Positions 1 through 11,019 of a stretch of 64,000 bases of DNA are shown here, one piece after another (the first letter of the stretch is position 1; every line of letters starts with the position of its first letter). The DNA comes from Rhododendron vialii. Taxonomy: Eukaryota; Streptophyta; Magnoliopsida; Ericales; Ericaceae. The notes beneath the pieces were generated by a model. That model made no database searches. It saw nothing but the letters and a program-made list of their open reading frames with translations, and had not been told where the DNA came from. Both the position numbers and the translations under genes were made by a program. The DNA lies in contig NC_080568.1 of NCBI RefSeq assembly GCF_030253575.1, forward strand, positions 2,931,501-2,995,500. Reading direction: 5' to 3'.

Positions 1-1620
1 TAAAAATATTTTAGAGTCTAGAGTCCGTGAAAAGACAAAATTGTCTTGAATGAGACAAGGGCGCTTTATTTGGCTAACAAAAAAAATGTCTTTTTTCATT
101 TAAATTATCTTAAATGAGATAAGGGCTTTGTTTGGGTAACACAAAATATGTTTTTTTCGTGTTTTTCAATCTTGTTGCACTTTCATATGGTACCATAGGG
201 TTTTAAGCACTTTCATAGTGTTTTAGGATGCACTTTCCGATTATATGGTTTAACGATTTAGGCACTTTCATAAGATTTTTTTACACGAAAGTGACAAAAG
301 AGTTTAACTCTTTGTTGAAAGAGTTTTTTTTTTTAAATCTAAACCATCCAAAGCACTTTTGGGAATTTGGCCCCTCTCCAATCCTCCAATTCAATCAACT
401 GGCTGAAAATCAATTCTTTATAACATTCTTCTTATTCCGCTAACATTCAATAATTTCCTCTATCTCTCTCTCTCTCCCTACCCTCGCAACCCACGACCAC
501 CCAACTCACCTCTTCTCCGGCGGTCTCCTCTCTCTCTTCCAATATTCTCTCTCCCCTCCCCAAAAATATTCTCCACAAAATTGTACTCCCTCCGTTCCAA
601 TTTACTTGTCACAGTTTTATTCTAACCGGATAAAAAAACTCGTTATATCTTTAAATTGGTAATGAATTTTATATCCAATATGGATCTTATTTGATAGATC
701 TCGATTTGTTCTATAATACAATGTTTTCAAAATTACCTAAAACATTATAAATTACAGGATATAATCAATCGAAAAGTGGCACGAACTCTCAAAAGTGACA
801 ATTAAATTGGAACGGAGGGAGTACATACCAATATCGAACACTGGCGATTTTGTACTTAGTTAAAATTGGACTTTCGGCAACAGTTTTTTCAAATTAAATT
901 TAACCCACTTGAATTTGAATGGCAAACCATGCAATTAGATTGCAAATTACGTTATTATTATAAAAAATTTAAGTATCAAATGATAATGGTCATTGCTCTT
1001 AACCTTCAATGGTGGATTCAAAAATCAATTGTTGTGAACCCACTTTTTTTTAATTAATTCACCTTCTACCGGTTATTTTTCAGAACAGTGGTTTCGTTGG
1101 ACAGTTTTTGCAAAAAAAAAAAAAGAATCAACGAAAAATAGGAAGGTAGGGATTTTGGCATGGTCATGGAGAGAGATTCGAACTGTGATAAATTGACGAG
1201 AGATTGATTTTAAATTGAAGCTTTGGATTGTGAAAACCGTGAACAGAAAAGAGATAGAGAGATTATTGGTTGTTAGCGAGATAAGGAGGATACTATGAGA
1301 ATTGATTTTCAACCATTGCATTTGAATTAGAGAATCCTCCCATTATTGGAGGATTGAAGATGAGTCAAACCCCACTTTTGAATGATCGAGATGGCAAAGG
1401 ACAACGTCTTGTCCAAAAGTGAACCAAAAAAGTGTTTAAAAGGTTTTTAGTGGATCCGGCTTCTCAGCAGTTAAGTGCATATAAAAATATGCAGTTTAAC
1501 CTGAATCATTCATATTGACAATTAAAAATTTAAATTTATTGCGATAAAATATTCAAGACAAATCTGAACTATTAAAAACGCTGTCTGACGATTGCGATAA
1601 CTCAAACTGCAACCAGATTC
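1..1620. other. Intergenic flank, AT-rich
   Basis: Apart from the Stowaway MITE at 584-823 I see no gene. There are pyrimidine-rich stretches (about 455-560) and short open frames without family resemblance. The part beyond about 1330 is probably promoter of the following amidohydrolase gene; no convincing TATA box was fixed. Confidence 0.5.
584..823. mobile_element. Stowaway-type (Tc1/mariner) MITE
   Basis: A 240-bp element bounded by TA dinucleotides. The left end reads CTCCCTCCGTTCCAATTTAC and the right end is its imperfect reverse complement (ATTGGAACGGAGGGAG), the classic Stowaway terminus. The interior is AT-rich and non-coding. A relative, itself interrupted, lies at 40546-42094. Confidence 0.85.
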
Positions 1621-1724
1621 GGTTTTTACCCCAACACTTCCACCATTGTTCTCTGCAAAAAGTGTGAAAGGTTTTTACGTCAACACTTCCACTCCAACAT
1701 TGTTCTCTCTGCAAAAGGTGTGGT
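1621..1724 (+). repeat. Two-copy direct repeat in promoter/5' UTR
   Basis: A segment of about 50 bases (GGTTTTTACCCCAACACTTC ... TTCTCTGCAAAA-GTGTG) occurs at 1621-1669 and again, slightly diverged, at 1670-1724, ending about 40 bases before the start codon of the amidohydrolase gene. Confidence 0.7.
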
Positions 1725-1766
1725 ACAGAGTAGAATTGAAAAACTCGATCAGAGCGAAGCGAAGAG

Positions 1767-1977
1767 ATGGAGGCGGAGAACAGCAGCAGCAGATCAGTTC
1801 TCGTACTCCATAACGGCGTGATCGTGACAATGGACCCCCAGAGGCGTGTATTCCGCAACGGAGCAATCGTCATCGACCGCGATCGAATCACAACCCTTGG
1901 TCAGTCCTGCGACATCCTCCGTGATTTCTCTGCTGTTTCGCACGAAATCGTCGATCTTCACGGCCACTTCTTGCTCC

Positions 1978-2043
<66 letters not shown>

Positions 2044-4189
2044 TTTGGAAGTTAAGGAAAGAAAGGAAAAAGGAAAGAAAATAGTGAAGGGGAAAATGAG
2101 AGGGAAAATTGAAGAGAAATTGAGAGGAAAGTTGCGTCAGAATTTAAAATTTTTCCTCTCCTTTTTAAAGAACCAAGGGTGGGGAATTTTTTTTTTTTAA
2201 AAAGAGCCTCCACTTTTTCTTTTTTCTTTTTTTCCTTGTTCAAAAAAATTTTAGTTAGTTTGTGTCAAACTTTTGTCGATTGTTGGTTCGTCCCAAAAAT
2301 GGTCGAAATTATAGGTATGGAAGCCACAATAATGGTCAGGATTCAAACAGATTCGAGTGTTTGAGTAAAATTCAAGGGTGGAGGGAGTTTTAGTGGGTTT
2401 TTACGCAGATTTGAGTTTGAGTATGTATTTGAGATAGGGATTGGAGATTCTCTTACCTGTGTGTAATCTTCTTGTTGTTTATGTAGGATTCATCAATACG
2501 CATGTTCACACCTCGCAACAACTTGCTAGAGGCATTGCGGATGACGTTGATTTGATCACTTGGTTACACGATCGCATTTGGCCTTACGAGTCCAACATGA
2601 CCGAGGAAGACTCTTACGTCTCCACTTTACTCTGCGGAATCGAACTCATACACTCTGGTGTGAGTTTCAACTTGTTCCTTTAACTTGTTTCTTGTGATAA
2701 TTCGAAAACTTTGTTGTCAAATTTTTCTGTATGTATATGTGCATGTTTATCTGATCTGTGGGGATCAGATCCTCTCCTCTACATTTGTTTATAATATTAC
2801 ATTCGTGAGAACTGTCACCTCTTACGGCAAGAAATGATCTAGATGAATCCACATAGACCAGAGTAGTATAGGTTTCAACGTGTTCCTTTAACTTGTTTCT
2901 TGTGATGATTCAAAAACTTTGCTGTCAAATTTTTCTGTATGTATTTGTGCATGTTTATCTGATCTGTGGGGATCAGGATCAGGATCAGGATCAGGATCCT
3001 CTCCTCTTCATTTGTTTATAATATTACATTCGCGAACTGTCACCTCTTACGGCAAGAAATGATCTAGATGAATCCACATAGACCAGAGTAGTATAGGTTT
3101 CAAAAATGGAAGGGAAATATGAGTCGGAATATGGTCAAGATTGGTTGTGTATTTGATGTATGTGGTCTTATATGGAGCGTACATCTATTTAAAAAATGAT
3201 ATGTTGCCACTATCTGCACTGTATTGGACCTATATATTACATTAGCTTAATCATACCTGTTGAATCAGGTAACGTGCTTTGCTGAAGCAGGAGGACAACA
3301 TGTGTCTGGAATGGCGAGGGCAGTGGAGCAGCTGGGCTTGCGTGCATGTTTAACTGAGTCAATTATGGATTCTGGCGAGGGTTTACCAGCATCTTGGGAT
3401 ATAAGGGCCACAGATGATTGTATTCAGGTTGACCGTATCTTATTTGCTCTTGTACAATACATGGATCGTGGATGCATGTTGATTCTGTATTGGCTAGTTA
3501 TCAATGTTCATTATATATTCTCTTCTATTTACATCATTTTCTGACCGTGCGATGCTTGAATTACTCATCAAAGTAAGTATCGATGACTTTGATGTTTGCT
3601 TTCTTTAAAATTGGTATGTTCTGATTTCTCCTTGTCTAAGTTACCATCTATGAAGCACCGACACCTCTAGAGGTCGAAGTATCATAGTGTCGAACACGGG
3701 GACACGGCAGGGACACACAGGGACACGTATGGGACACGCCATGTGGCGTGTTCCATAATTTAATTTAATTTTTTTACGGGGACATGGCAGGGGCCAAACT
3801 GTAGTTTTAAAAAAAATTGGGGGTCAAACTGTAATTTTAAAAAAAATGGGGCCAAATTGTAAATTTTTAAAATTTTCTGGGTGTCAAACTATAATTATTT
3901 ATTTATTTATATATATAAATATACACGTGGCGTGTCCCCCGCCGTGTCCGTGTCCCCGTGTCCGTGTCGGTATCCGTGCATCATAGGTTACCATTTTAGA
4001 CAATGTGACTGAAAAGGATGTTTTTGCTTCAAGATTCCAGTCTCAAAAGCAACTTTACAAGAAGCACCATAATACAGCAGATGGACGCATTCGGATATGG
4101 CTTGGAATAAGGCAAATTATGAATTCCACGGATCGTTTACTAACTGAAACAAGAGACGCGGCCAAAGAACTGAAAACTGGAATTCATAT

Positions 4190-4224
<35 letters not shown>

Positions 4225-7200
4225 GTGCGTGTGTGTGTGTATAGATTAGAGCATTTTGAGAAATTTAAGTTCCCTTTCCTGGTTTAGAGCATTTTGAGAA
4301 ATTTAAGTTCCCTTTCCCGGTTTTATACATATTAAAGCTTTCTCAAAATGTTTTCAATATTTTCATTTGGACTGCGATTGCAGTAATAATGCATACTCGG
4401 AGGAGGGTAACTATGTCTCCTCTCTATTCTACCAAAGCCATGACTAAAGAAAAGCTAAGGGAAGGAGAATTTTTTCATGTTGGATGTTGTGTTGGATTTT
4501 CCCACATCAAATGGAATTGAAAAAAGGAAAAGATTTATTGCCTTTTCAAATCTGTTTATTAAGTGGTTTTTGGGAGCTCGAGGAGGGTTTTTCATCTCAC
4601 ATTGTAATCTTCTATTTTTCAAATAGTGGAATATCTCTCTCTCTCTCTCTCTCTCTCTCTCCGCCGTGGAGCAGGCATTGGGGCCAAATCACGTAACTCT
4701 TGTGTGTGAGTTTATTTTTTGTTGCGCTTCCGTTGCAGGTGGGATCTAGGTTTATCCCAACATGTTGCAGTATTTTTTCATGTTGGATGTTCTGACTCCT
4801 GTTACTTTTTGAACATCTAGCATGTTGCAGAGATACCTTATGAGAACCACTTTGTGATGAATACTCGAGAAGCTGAACATGGGACAGTTACATACCTGGA
4901 GAAAATACAATTCCTACAAAACAATTTGCTGGCAGCTCACAGTGTTTGGGTCAATGATACAGAGGTAATTCTCTATGGTTATTCCACAGGTCATCTGCCA
5001 CATGCAAAGAAAAAAGGTCTCCTTGTTCATTTTTCTGTTGCATTTTATTGAAACTAAGTCAACATGAAGCGGAATGTACATATACACCTTTGTGTATGAT
5101 TTGATTTGATTTGCTTTTTTACTTCGATACAAGTGGTTATAATCGAGTTAGTTGATTTCTGACTAGCAATAAAAAAAATTCTGCAGTTTTTGAAATAGGG
5201 ATTTGTTGTCTGTTTCAGCAAGGAGCACTGTTAATATTTCTTTACTTGCTTGGTAGATTTTGTTCCAATTTCTCTCATATTGCTTGCTTTCCATATTCTG
5301 GTTTTTGGGTGATCATGGTTCCTAACACACTGCATCTTGAATGGTGTCAAATGTTATGTCATTACTATCTCTTGGATGGCAACCGAACTGTATATAAACA
5401 AGTCAGTTCTGCCTGAGATTGTGTAAGGAAGAATGCCTGTATCATAGATGGTGTCAGATTTTTAGTAAGAAAAGATCAATTCTCTAGGGATAACCAGAGT
5501 CTACAATTTGCTTCCACTTAACTAGTTGGTGTGGTCTCATTTCGTAACTTTTTGGCATTCAAAGGATAAATCCCTTGCCGCTGCCGGTTAGATTTGCTTA
5601 GTAGAAAATGTCCTCGTCGTTTTGGTGACTATGAATATTGATTTGGAACTCAAAATATTACCTCACATCTCATTTCAGATTGGTTTTCTTTCAAAAGCTG
5701 GAGTAAAAGTATCCCATTGTCCTGCTGCTGCAATGAGAATGCTGGGATTTGCACCCATAAAGGAAATGCTGGGTGCTAACATTTGTGTGTCCTTGGGAAC
5801 TGATGGGGCACCATCCAATAATAGAATGAGCATTGGTATGTTCAATACTGAAAGAAACTTGTTTGAACTGCACTCCGTTGTCAAACAGGTTACCTGACAT
5901 CAAATTCTATTGCTTTTAGCAGATTGCATATGAACTTCCCCCTTTTTTCTCCTTCTATATATAACCTTCCAATATTTAGACTAGGACTGGTGATAATTTG
6001 CGAAGGTTGAACTCCATAGCTCAACGAATTAAAAATTTAAAATAATGCAGCATAACTGATTTCCAGCTAACTGCATCAGCACCCTTCTGGTCCGCAACAC
6101 TCTCAACTATTGAAAGTAATGTCTGTTATACCACCGAAGTAATTAAATTTTGAAGAGACAAAACTATAGGGCCTGTGTAGACTTCTTTCTGATGCATTTT
6201 GTGGCCGCGACATTCTTGGTGGTGTGGACTGTTCACTGTGGAGTTTTTGTCTTGGATATATGATTGAGTAGCCCTATGTTGGCTATTTCTAGAGACACCA
6301 ACTGCAAAACATTCTGTTGCAGGCACATGGATACTTCAGCAATGGATGGACATAGGATTGGTGTTAAAAATATTATTCCCTTCACATCATGTTTCTTGTG
6401 TTCGTACAGTTAAGCTACGCTTAAAAGGGCGTATGGATTAAGTGAATGGAAGGTATATTCCAAATAATATAAGAGTTGATGAAACCTAAGATAACTGTTG
6501 ACCAAACTTTTGTGTTCTTGTTTCCATAGTGCTTCTGCCAATAGCAATTGTTGTGAATTTCTGTGTACTTGTCCCTGTACAGTTGATGAGATGTACCTAG
6601 CTTCTCTGATCAACAAAGGACGAGAAGTTTATTTGAAGGGAACAACTGATCCTATGGCTCTTCCTGCTGAAACGATTCTCGAAATGGCAACAATAAATGG
6701 TGCCAAATCAGTATTATGGGACGATGAAATAGGCTCACTTGAAATTGGGAAAAAGGTTAGTTTTATTCCTCTCCTTCTTCAAAACTGTTACTGTAGGTGG
6801 AGAAAAACTTGCATCTGCACACCCAAGAAATCATTTTCTTGTATATTTCTCCATGAACTTCCTTTACAAATATCTAATGGATTAAAGCCCGACTTCGTTT
6901 TTTTAATTCTTAGCTCTTCTTGATGCTATTCCAGGCAATTGGACTAATTTTGTTTGCTTCCATTGTTTGGTAGGCTGATGTCATTGTAGTCAATCCTTTC
7001 TCTTGGCCTATGATTCCTGTGCATGACAGGTACGAGTCTGTCCTTGAGATGTTATGCAGTACTACATTGCAACTTTTCCATTGTATTTGAGTACTGCTTT
7101 ACACAATTTTCTCTGGGTTATTTACTAGCTGTTCAGCACAGTTCATCTGCTTTGTTATGTGGCTCCACGCAAGAGCATAATTTCTTTGGTCTCATAAAAT

Positions 7201-8349
7201 GCCAAGGGCGATCTCGACATCCACAGCCCTCCCTCCTCACTTTAGCGGCCCCACCTGAGAGATATTCCACCTAATAGGCTTTGGATTTAGCAATCTCCTA
7301 TATTAATTAATCTGATAGAGTAATATGTTTTCTTTTACTGGCATGCAGCATTTCCAGCCTCGTATATTGCATGCGAAGTGAAAACATTGACTCAGTTATG
7401 TGCAATGGTCGTTGGATAATGAAGGATCGTAAAATATTGAGCTTGGATGAGGTTCGATTACCTTTTTGTTTTTTCTATGTTTGGATTTAGTTAGAAGATC
7501 TATCCTAAATGTTGTAGTTACATGTTTACTACGTGCACTTTTCTTTTGTTGTTTAAAAGGCAGCCAATAAACCTATTATATGAACTGTTAAAAAATTGAA
7601 GACAGTTCCTTCACCTTTCAAGGAGCCCAACGTACTTGCTTCATTTGTGTTTTGTGGAAATATTTTCACTTACATAACGCTAAATGCCAAATCTAAACAA
7701 GTCACGTAGAAAGTGCAACGTATCTAGCAAAATGGAAGTAACTGTCAAGCTATGGACATGATATTTTGCTGAATTGAGCTTAAACCACCTGTAGCCTTTG
7801 TTCACGGGGAATAAACCTAAGAAGCCGCACAAGGCAACTCAATGCTATGATACAATGGTAATTAGTCTGGAATAGTGCGCTAATTCATGTATCGTAGTCT
7901 AGTGTACGGGTAAAAAAGTGGAGTCCCACATCTTGTTTTCATGCAGTATTGTATTTGTGGTGGGTCTACAATTTCGATCTCAAGGATGTGGCTAGGGGAA
8001 TATTTATTCACGCGGTCTCAGAAAAGTTCCCTCGGCATGGCTACTACCTATGTTTGTCCAATATTTTCAGTTTGCCAAAACTTTTAATACAAATTTGTCA
8101 AACAGCTTGTTTTTATGATGTGTCTGATATAATTGTTTCCAAATCATGATGTAGTCACAGGGGAAGATGCATATACTAGGTTGAATTAGTTGCTTTTACC
8201 CTTTCTTTCTAGTGAAGATTTTCAGAGGATTCAAGTGGATGCAAATTGTTAATTTGCAGGGAGAAGTGATTTCAATGGCAAAGCATGCTTCTAGCCAACT
8301 TTTGAAGAAAGCAGGCATCCAGATTCCAAGCAGAATGAATTTCATTTAA
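1767..8349 (+). CDS. TRZ/ATZ-family amidohydrolase (MTA/SAH deaminase-like)
   Basis: Ten exons: 1767-1980, 2487-2659, 3269-3427, 4041-4190, 4821-4964, 5679-5835, 6583-6755, 6974-7029, 7349-7451 and 8260-8349, giving 472 residues. All junctions keep frame. The metal-dependent hydrolase signature is complete: HxH at H77/H79 ([11 protein letters not shown]), H233 with E236 (HVAE), H272 (LAAHS) and D322 (GTDGAPSNN). The N-terminal ([11 protein letters not shown]) and C-terminal (ADVIVVNP) parts form the composite beta-sandwich that flanks the TIM barrel. Bacterial relatives hydrolytically deaminate or dechlorinate purines and triazines, including 5'-methylthioadenosine and S-adenosylhomocysteine; the plant substrate is inferred only. 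No signal peptide is obvious, so a cytosolic enzyme is likely. Introns 1 and 4 have donors that run directly into (CT)n. Confidence 0.85.
1982..2040 (+). repeat. (CT)n microsatellite abutting 5' splice site of intron 1
   Basis: About 29 CT units begin at the second base of intron 1 of the amidohydrolase gene, so the donor reads G|GTCTCT and lacks the usual purine at +3 and A/G at +4/+5. Confidence 0.9.
2664..3096 (+). repeat. ~208-bp tandem duplication in intron 2
   Basis: Unit 1 at 2664-2871 and unit 2 at 2872-3096 are nearly identical (from GTTTCAAC through CCAGAGTAGTATAG). Unit 2 is longer because GGATCA/GATCAG has expanded to about four copies near 2978-2998. The duplication starts only four bases inside the intron donor. 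Confidence 0.85.
3648..3986. mobile_element. hAT-like MITE in intron 3, 8-bp TSD
   Basis: Flanked by an 8-bp direct repeat GTTACCAT (3640-3647 and 3987-3994). The termini are inverted: left CTATGAAGCACCGACAC, right complement CTATGATGCACGGATACCGACAC. Subterminal GGGACACG/CGTGTCCC motifs recur on both arms. The 8-bp TSD fits hAT; superfamily assignment is inference. A fragment of the same terminus occurs near 32790 in an intron of the second GYF gene. Confidence 0.75.
4191..4321 (+). repeat. (CT)n/(GT)n at intron 4 donor plus 38-bp tandem repeat
   Basis: Intron 4 of the amidohydrolase gene starts GTCTCTCT... (4191-4220), then (GT)n to about 4240. It is followed by a two-copy 38-bp direct repeat beginning TTAGAGCATTTTGAG (4246-4283 and 4284-4321). 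A further (CT)n tract lies at 4634-4662 in the same intron. Confidence 0.85.
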
Positions 8350-8962
8350 GTTTCACACACATGGATGTCTCAGAATAATACGGCCACTGAAAAGATCTGA
8401 TTAGCATATGCCATCTAGAGAAGTTCATAATGAACTGTCTGGATTTTCTGCTGCAAATCATGGATTAGAAGTTCCCAAGGAAGACAACTGGCATAGTGAA
8501 CAGGGAACCGATACAAGTTCATGCGGGGTGAAAGAAAATAAGTAGTTGTTTAGTGAACTGGGAACACTTGCCATTATAGCACAATCCTAGTGGCTTCTCC
8601 CATTGTAGATGTTGTGACATTACTTGTGACTAATGTGAGAAATGTTTCCCATCTGACCTATACAACTTTTGGGTTACAGGAAAAACAAGACTTGACATGA
8701 AAATTAGTGTTGCCTTGACAATTCCTTATTACTACATGTTAATACATTATTTTCCTTTAAAAAAAAAAAAAACTAACTTCACTTTACATTGTACTACTAA
8801 GTTGCAGAGTGTTTTTCTCTATTCCAATTTGTCAATTTATTATCACTTGGTGTGATGGGGCAATATTACCTCGTTGATGTGACAGACTACCATAGTTGAT
8901 CTTTTCCTATGCTCGGTAATCACACTAGTAAGGCAGGGAAGGCAGGTTCAAATTATTGGAGG
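8350..8962 (+). other. 3' UTR and downstream intergenic DNA
   Basis: Follows the amidohydrolase stop codon. It is AT-rich, with an A12 tract at about 8759-8771 and no coding resemblance; the first few hundred bases are probably 3' UTR. Confidence 0.5.
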
Positions 8963-9333
8963 AAATTTATATAAATGGTCCTCTTAGTTTTATTTGAGTC
9001 TCATTTTCGTCCTCTAAGTATCAATTACGACTCTTTTGGCTTTCAAGTTTGATTTTCGTATCAAATTGGTTCAATTGATAATTTCTGTTAGTCAAACTGG
9101 ACGAAAAAAATCAAATTGATGACAATTTAGACGTTGCAGTTCGTATCAAGTTGGTCCAATTGATGTCGTCTGCACTCAATCTGATTTTTTCTGTCCAGTT
9201 TGGCTAACAGACATTATCAATTGGACCAACTTTGTACGAAAATCAAACTTAAAGGTCAAAAAAGTTGCAATTGATACTTAGAGGATGAAAATGAGACTCA
9301 TGTAAAATCAGGAGGACCATTTCTATAAATTTT
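8963..9333. mobile_element. Inverted-repeat (foldback) MITE
   Basis: Left arm AAATTTATATAAATGGTCCT ... is matched by the right arm ending GGACCATTTCTATAAATTT. The complementarity continues inward for more than 100 bases (CATTTTCGTCCTCTAAGTATC against GATACTTAGAGGATGAAAATG). No clear target-site duplication was found, so the superfamily is open. Confidence 0.7.
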
Positions 9334-9416
9334 TCAATTACTTCCGACAGAGAAATCAACATCTAGTGAAATGAGAACTCCACTTTTATCTTTATCTTAT
9401 CTCGGGATTTGGATTC

Positions 9417-9512
9417 GAACCAATGAAGCCCTTTTATCAAGGCCAATGAGTACCTTCCCGCTTAGAACCAATGAAGCCCTTTTATCAAGGCCAATGAGTA
9501 CCTTCCCACTTA
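9417..9512 (+). repeat. 48-bp tandem direct repeat, two copies
   Basis: GAACCAATGAAGCCC...CTTA occurs at 9417-9464 and 9465-9512 with one visible mismatch. Confidence 0.9.
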
Positions 9513-10288
9513 GAGCATCCGCATTATACTTTTTACATTTTAGACCAATTTACATCTTAAAAAATGATTTTATTACTTTAGCAATTTATTTTTAAAATAT
9601 CTACTGCATCAAACTCTTTAATCTCACTCGTTTTTCAATTAAATATTAATGAAATAGTCACCACAGATGAACAGTGTCAGAATGAAGACAAATAAAAGGA
9701 GCGGGTGAGATAAAGCACAGATTGAAAACTACTATACAAACCTTTAACTGATGAACTATTCTCTCTTAAGATAAAAAGGAACTGCAGGGAAAACTAAAAC
9801 TTTGGCAAGTAGTCCCCACTAAGGCCATCCATAGTGGTATAATCAAAAATGAATAATTAAAAGTTGACACATCAGCTTTTGATTATTCACTTAAAAGATT
9901 GCTAAGCTTAACAATGTTGAGGTTCACAATGGTCACTTCAAGTCCATAACCAAACTAAGGGGTCCATTACAATTTCACACAATCTCTCTCTCCCCTTTTG
10001 TTTCCCGTCATTCACTTCCTTCCATTACGTGTTTTTTTTGGGCAAAAATATATCGAATATATGGTGTTCTTCTTAGAGTTATCTATCAAAACAACACCTA
10101 TTTTTTTTCTTCCTATCCCTATAGCCTATATCACAAATCCACCACTCTCTTAATCTTTAAAAAAAAAAAAATTCAAATGTGTTCTTAAATTTGGAAAAGA
10201 ATGCATAAATTTGGAAAAGAATGCATAAGTCACTTCTTCCCCTGAATGTAGTTTTCTCATGAATGAAGATATCAAGGTTGCGTTCTTT
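9513..10288. other. Intergenic, repeat-derived
   Basis: No gene seen. A short duplicated phrase (AATTTGGAAAAGAATGCATAA) lies near 10190-10225. A stretch around 9830-9920 has the look of a MITE but clear ends were not found. Confidence 0.4.
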
Positions 10289-10637
10289 TAAACTTATCTT
10301 AAAATAAGTTTGTTTGTCATTATTTAAATTTTTGTTCGTATTTGTTAGTTTTGCGCCAATTTTTTTTTGTGAATTATTGATTTGTCTTGACGAGAGGAAT
10401 CGGAAAAGTAAAAAAAATTACTTTTACCCAAATATTTTGGGATAACCACTTATTTCTCAAAACAGATTAACTTATTCACTTTAAAAAATGTTTATTTTTC
10501 AAAATATTTCAGTAAAAGTAAAAAAAAAATTTATTTTTTCAATTCCTGTCATCGAGACGAATCAATAATCCACAAAATTAAAAAATGCAAAAAAAAATTT
10601 AAATAATGACAAACCAACTTATTTTAAGATAAATTTA
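10289..10637. mobile_element. AT-rich foldback MITE, copy 1 of a local family
   Basis: Long inverted arms: AACTTATCTTAAAATAAGTT ... is matched by ... AACTTATTTTAAGATAAATTT. Inner arms carry AAAAGTAAAAAAAATTACTTTTACCC and its complement plus a GACGA(G/A)..AATC motif. A second copy lies at 17578-17862. Confidence 0.7.
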
Positions 10638-10822
10638 AAAAAAGGCAGCCTAAAAAAAAAGAAGGTTAAAATCATTTTTCCAATATTATGTCGAAATTGA
10701 CGACCATCAGCTGCGTCATTGCCCAAGTAAGAGCAAACGTTCACCCCTCCTCTCTCTCTAGATCGTTTCAGAAGAATCCACAACTATCTAGATTCTCTTC
10801 AGAAAAAAAAAAATCGCAACCA

Positions 10823-10840
10823 GAAACTTCTGGAGCTTTC
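10823..10840 (+). promoter_or_regulatory. Heat-shock element (HSE)
   Basis: The sequence GAAACTTCTGGAGCTTTC is four alternating 5-nt modules: GAA-nn-TTC-nn-GAG-nn-TTC, with a single mismatch (GAG for GAA). It lies about 40 bases upstream of a TATA-like CATAAATATC (10879-10888) and about 180 bases upstream of the BAG start codon. Stress induction of this gene is inferred from that. Confidence 0.6.
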
Positions 10841-10878
10841 CATGCCCACTCCCAATCCATCCCATCTGATCTCCTCCC

Positions 10879-10888
10879 ATAAATATCT
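10879..10888 (+). promoter_or_regulatory. TATA-like box of BAG gene
   Basis: CATAAATATC about 130 bases upstream of the ATG at 11020 and downstream of the HSE; spacing suits a core promoter. Confidence 0.45.
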
Positions 10889-11019
10889 CAACCCCCACAA
10901 TCATCTCTCTCACGCATAACATAAGCAACAGTCGAATCCCACACAGAAGGAAATCTCACAATTCGTCATCGAATCTTTCTCAGATTGCAATCGGAAAACC
11001 GCTAGCGTCGGACGATACA

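Noticed and set aside
1381-1560. Promoter motifs for the amidohydrolase gene
   Set aside because: ATATAAAAATATG at about 1479 resembles a TATA box, but it is nearly 300 bases from the ATG and the region is AT-rich throughout, so I could not call it.
5836-5897. Extension of amidohydrolase exon 6 ([20 protein letters not shown])
   Set aside because: Open but not family-like; splicing at G|GTATGT joins directly to TTGATGAGATG and restores [11 protein letters not shown].
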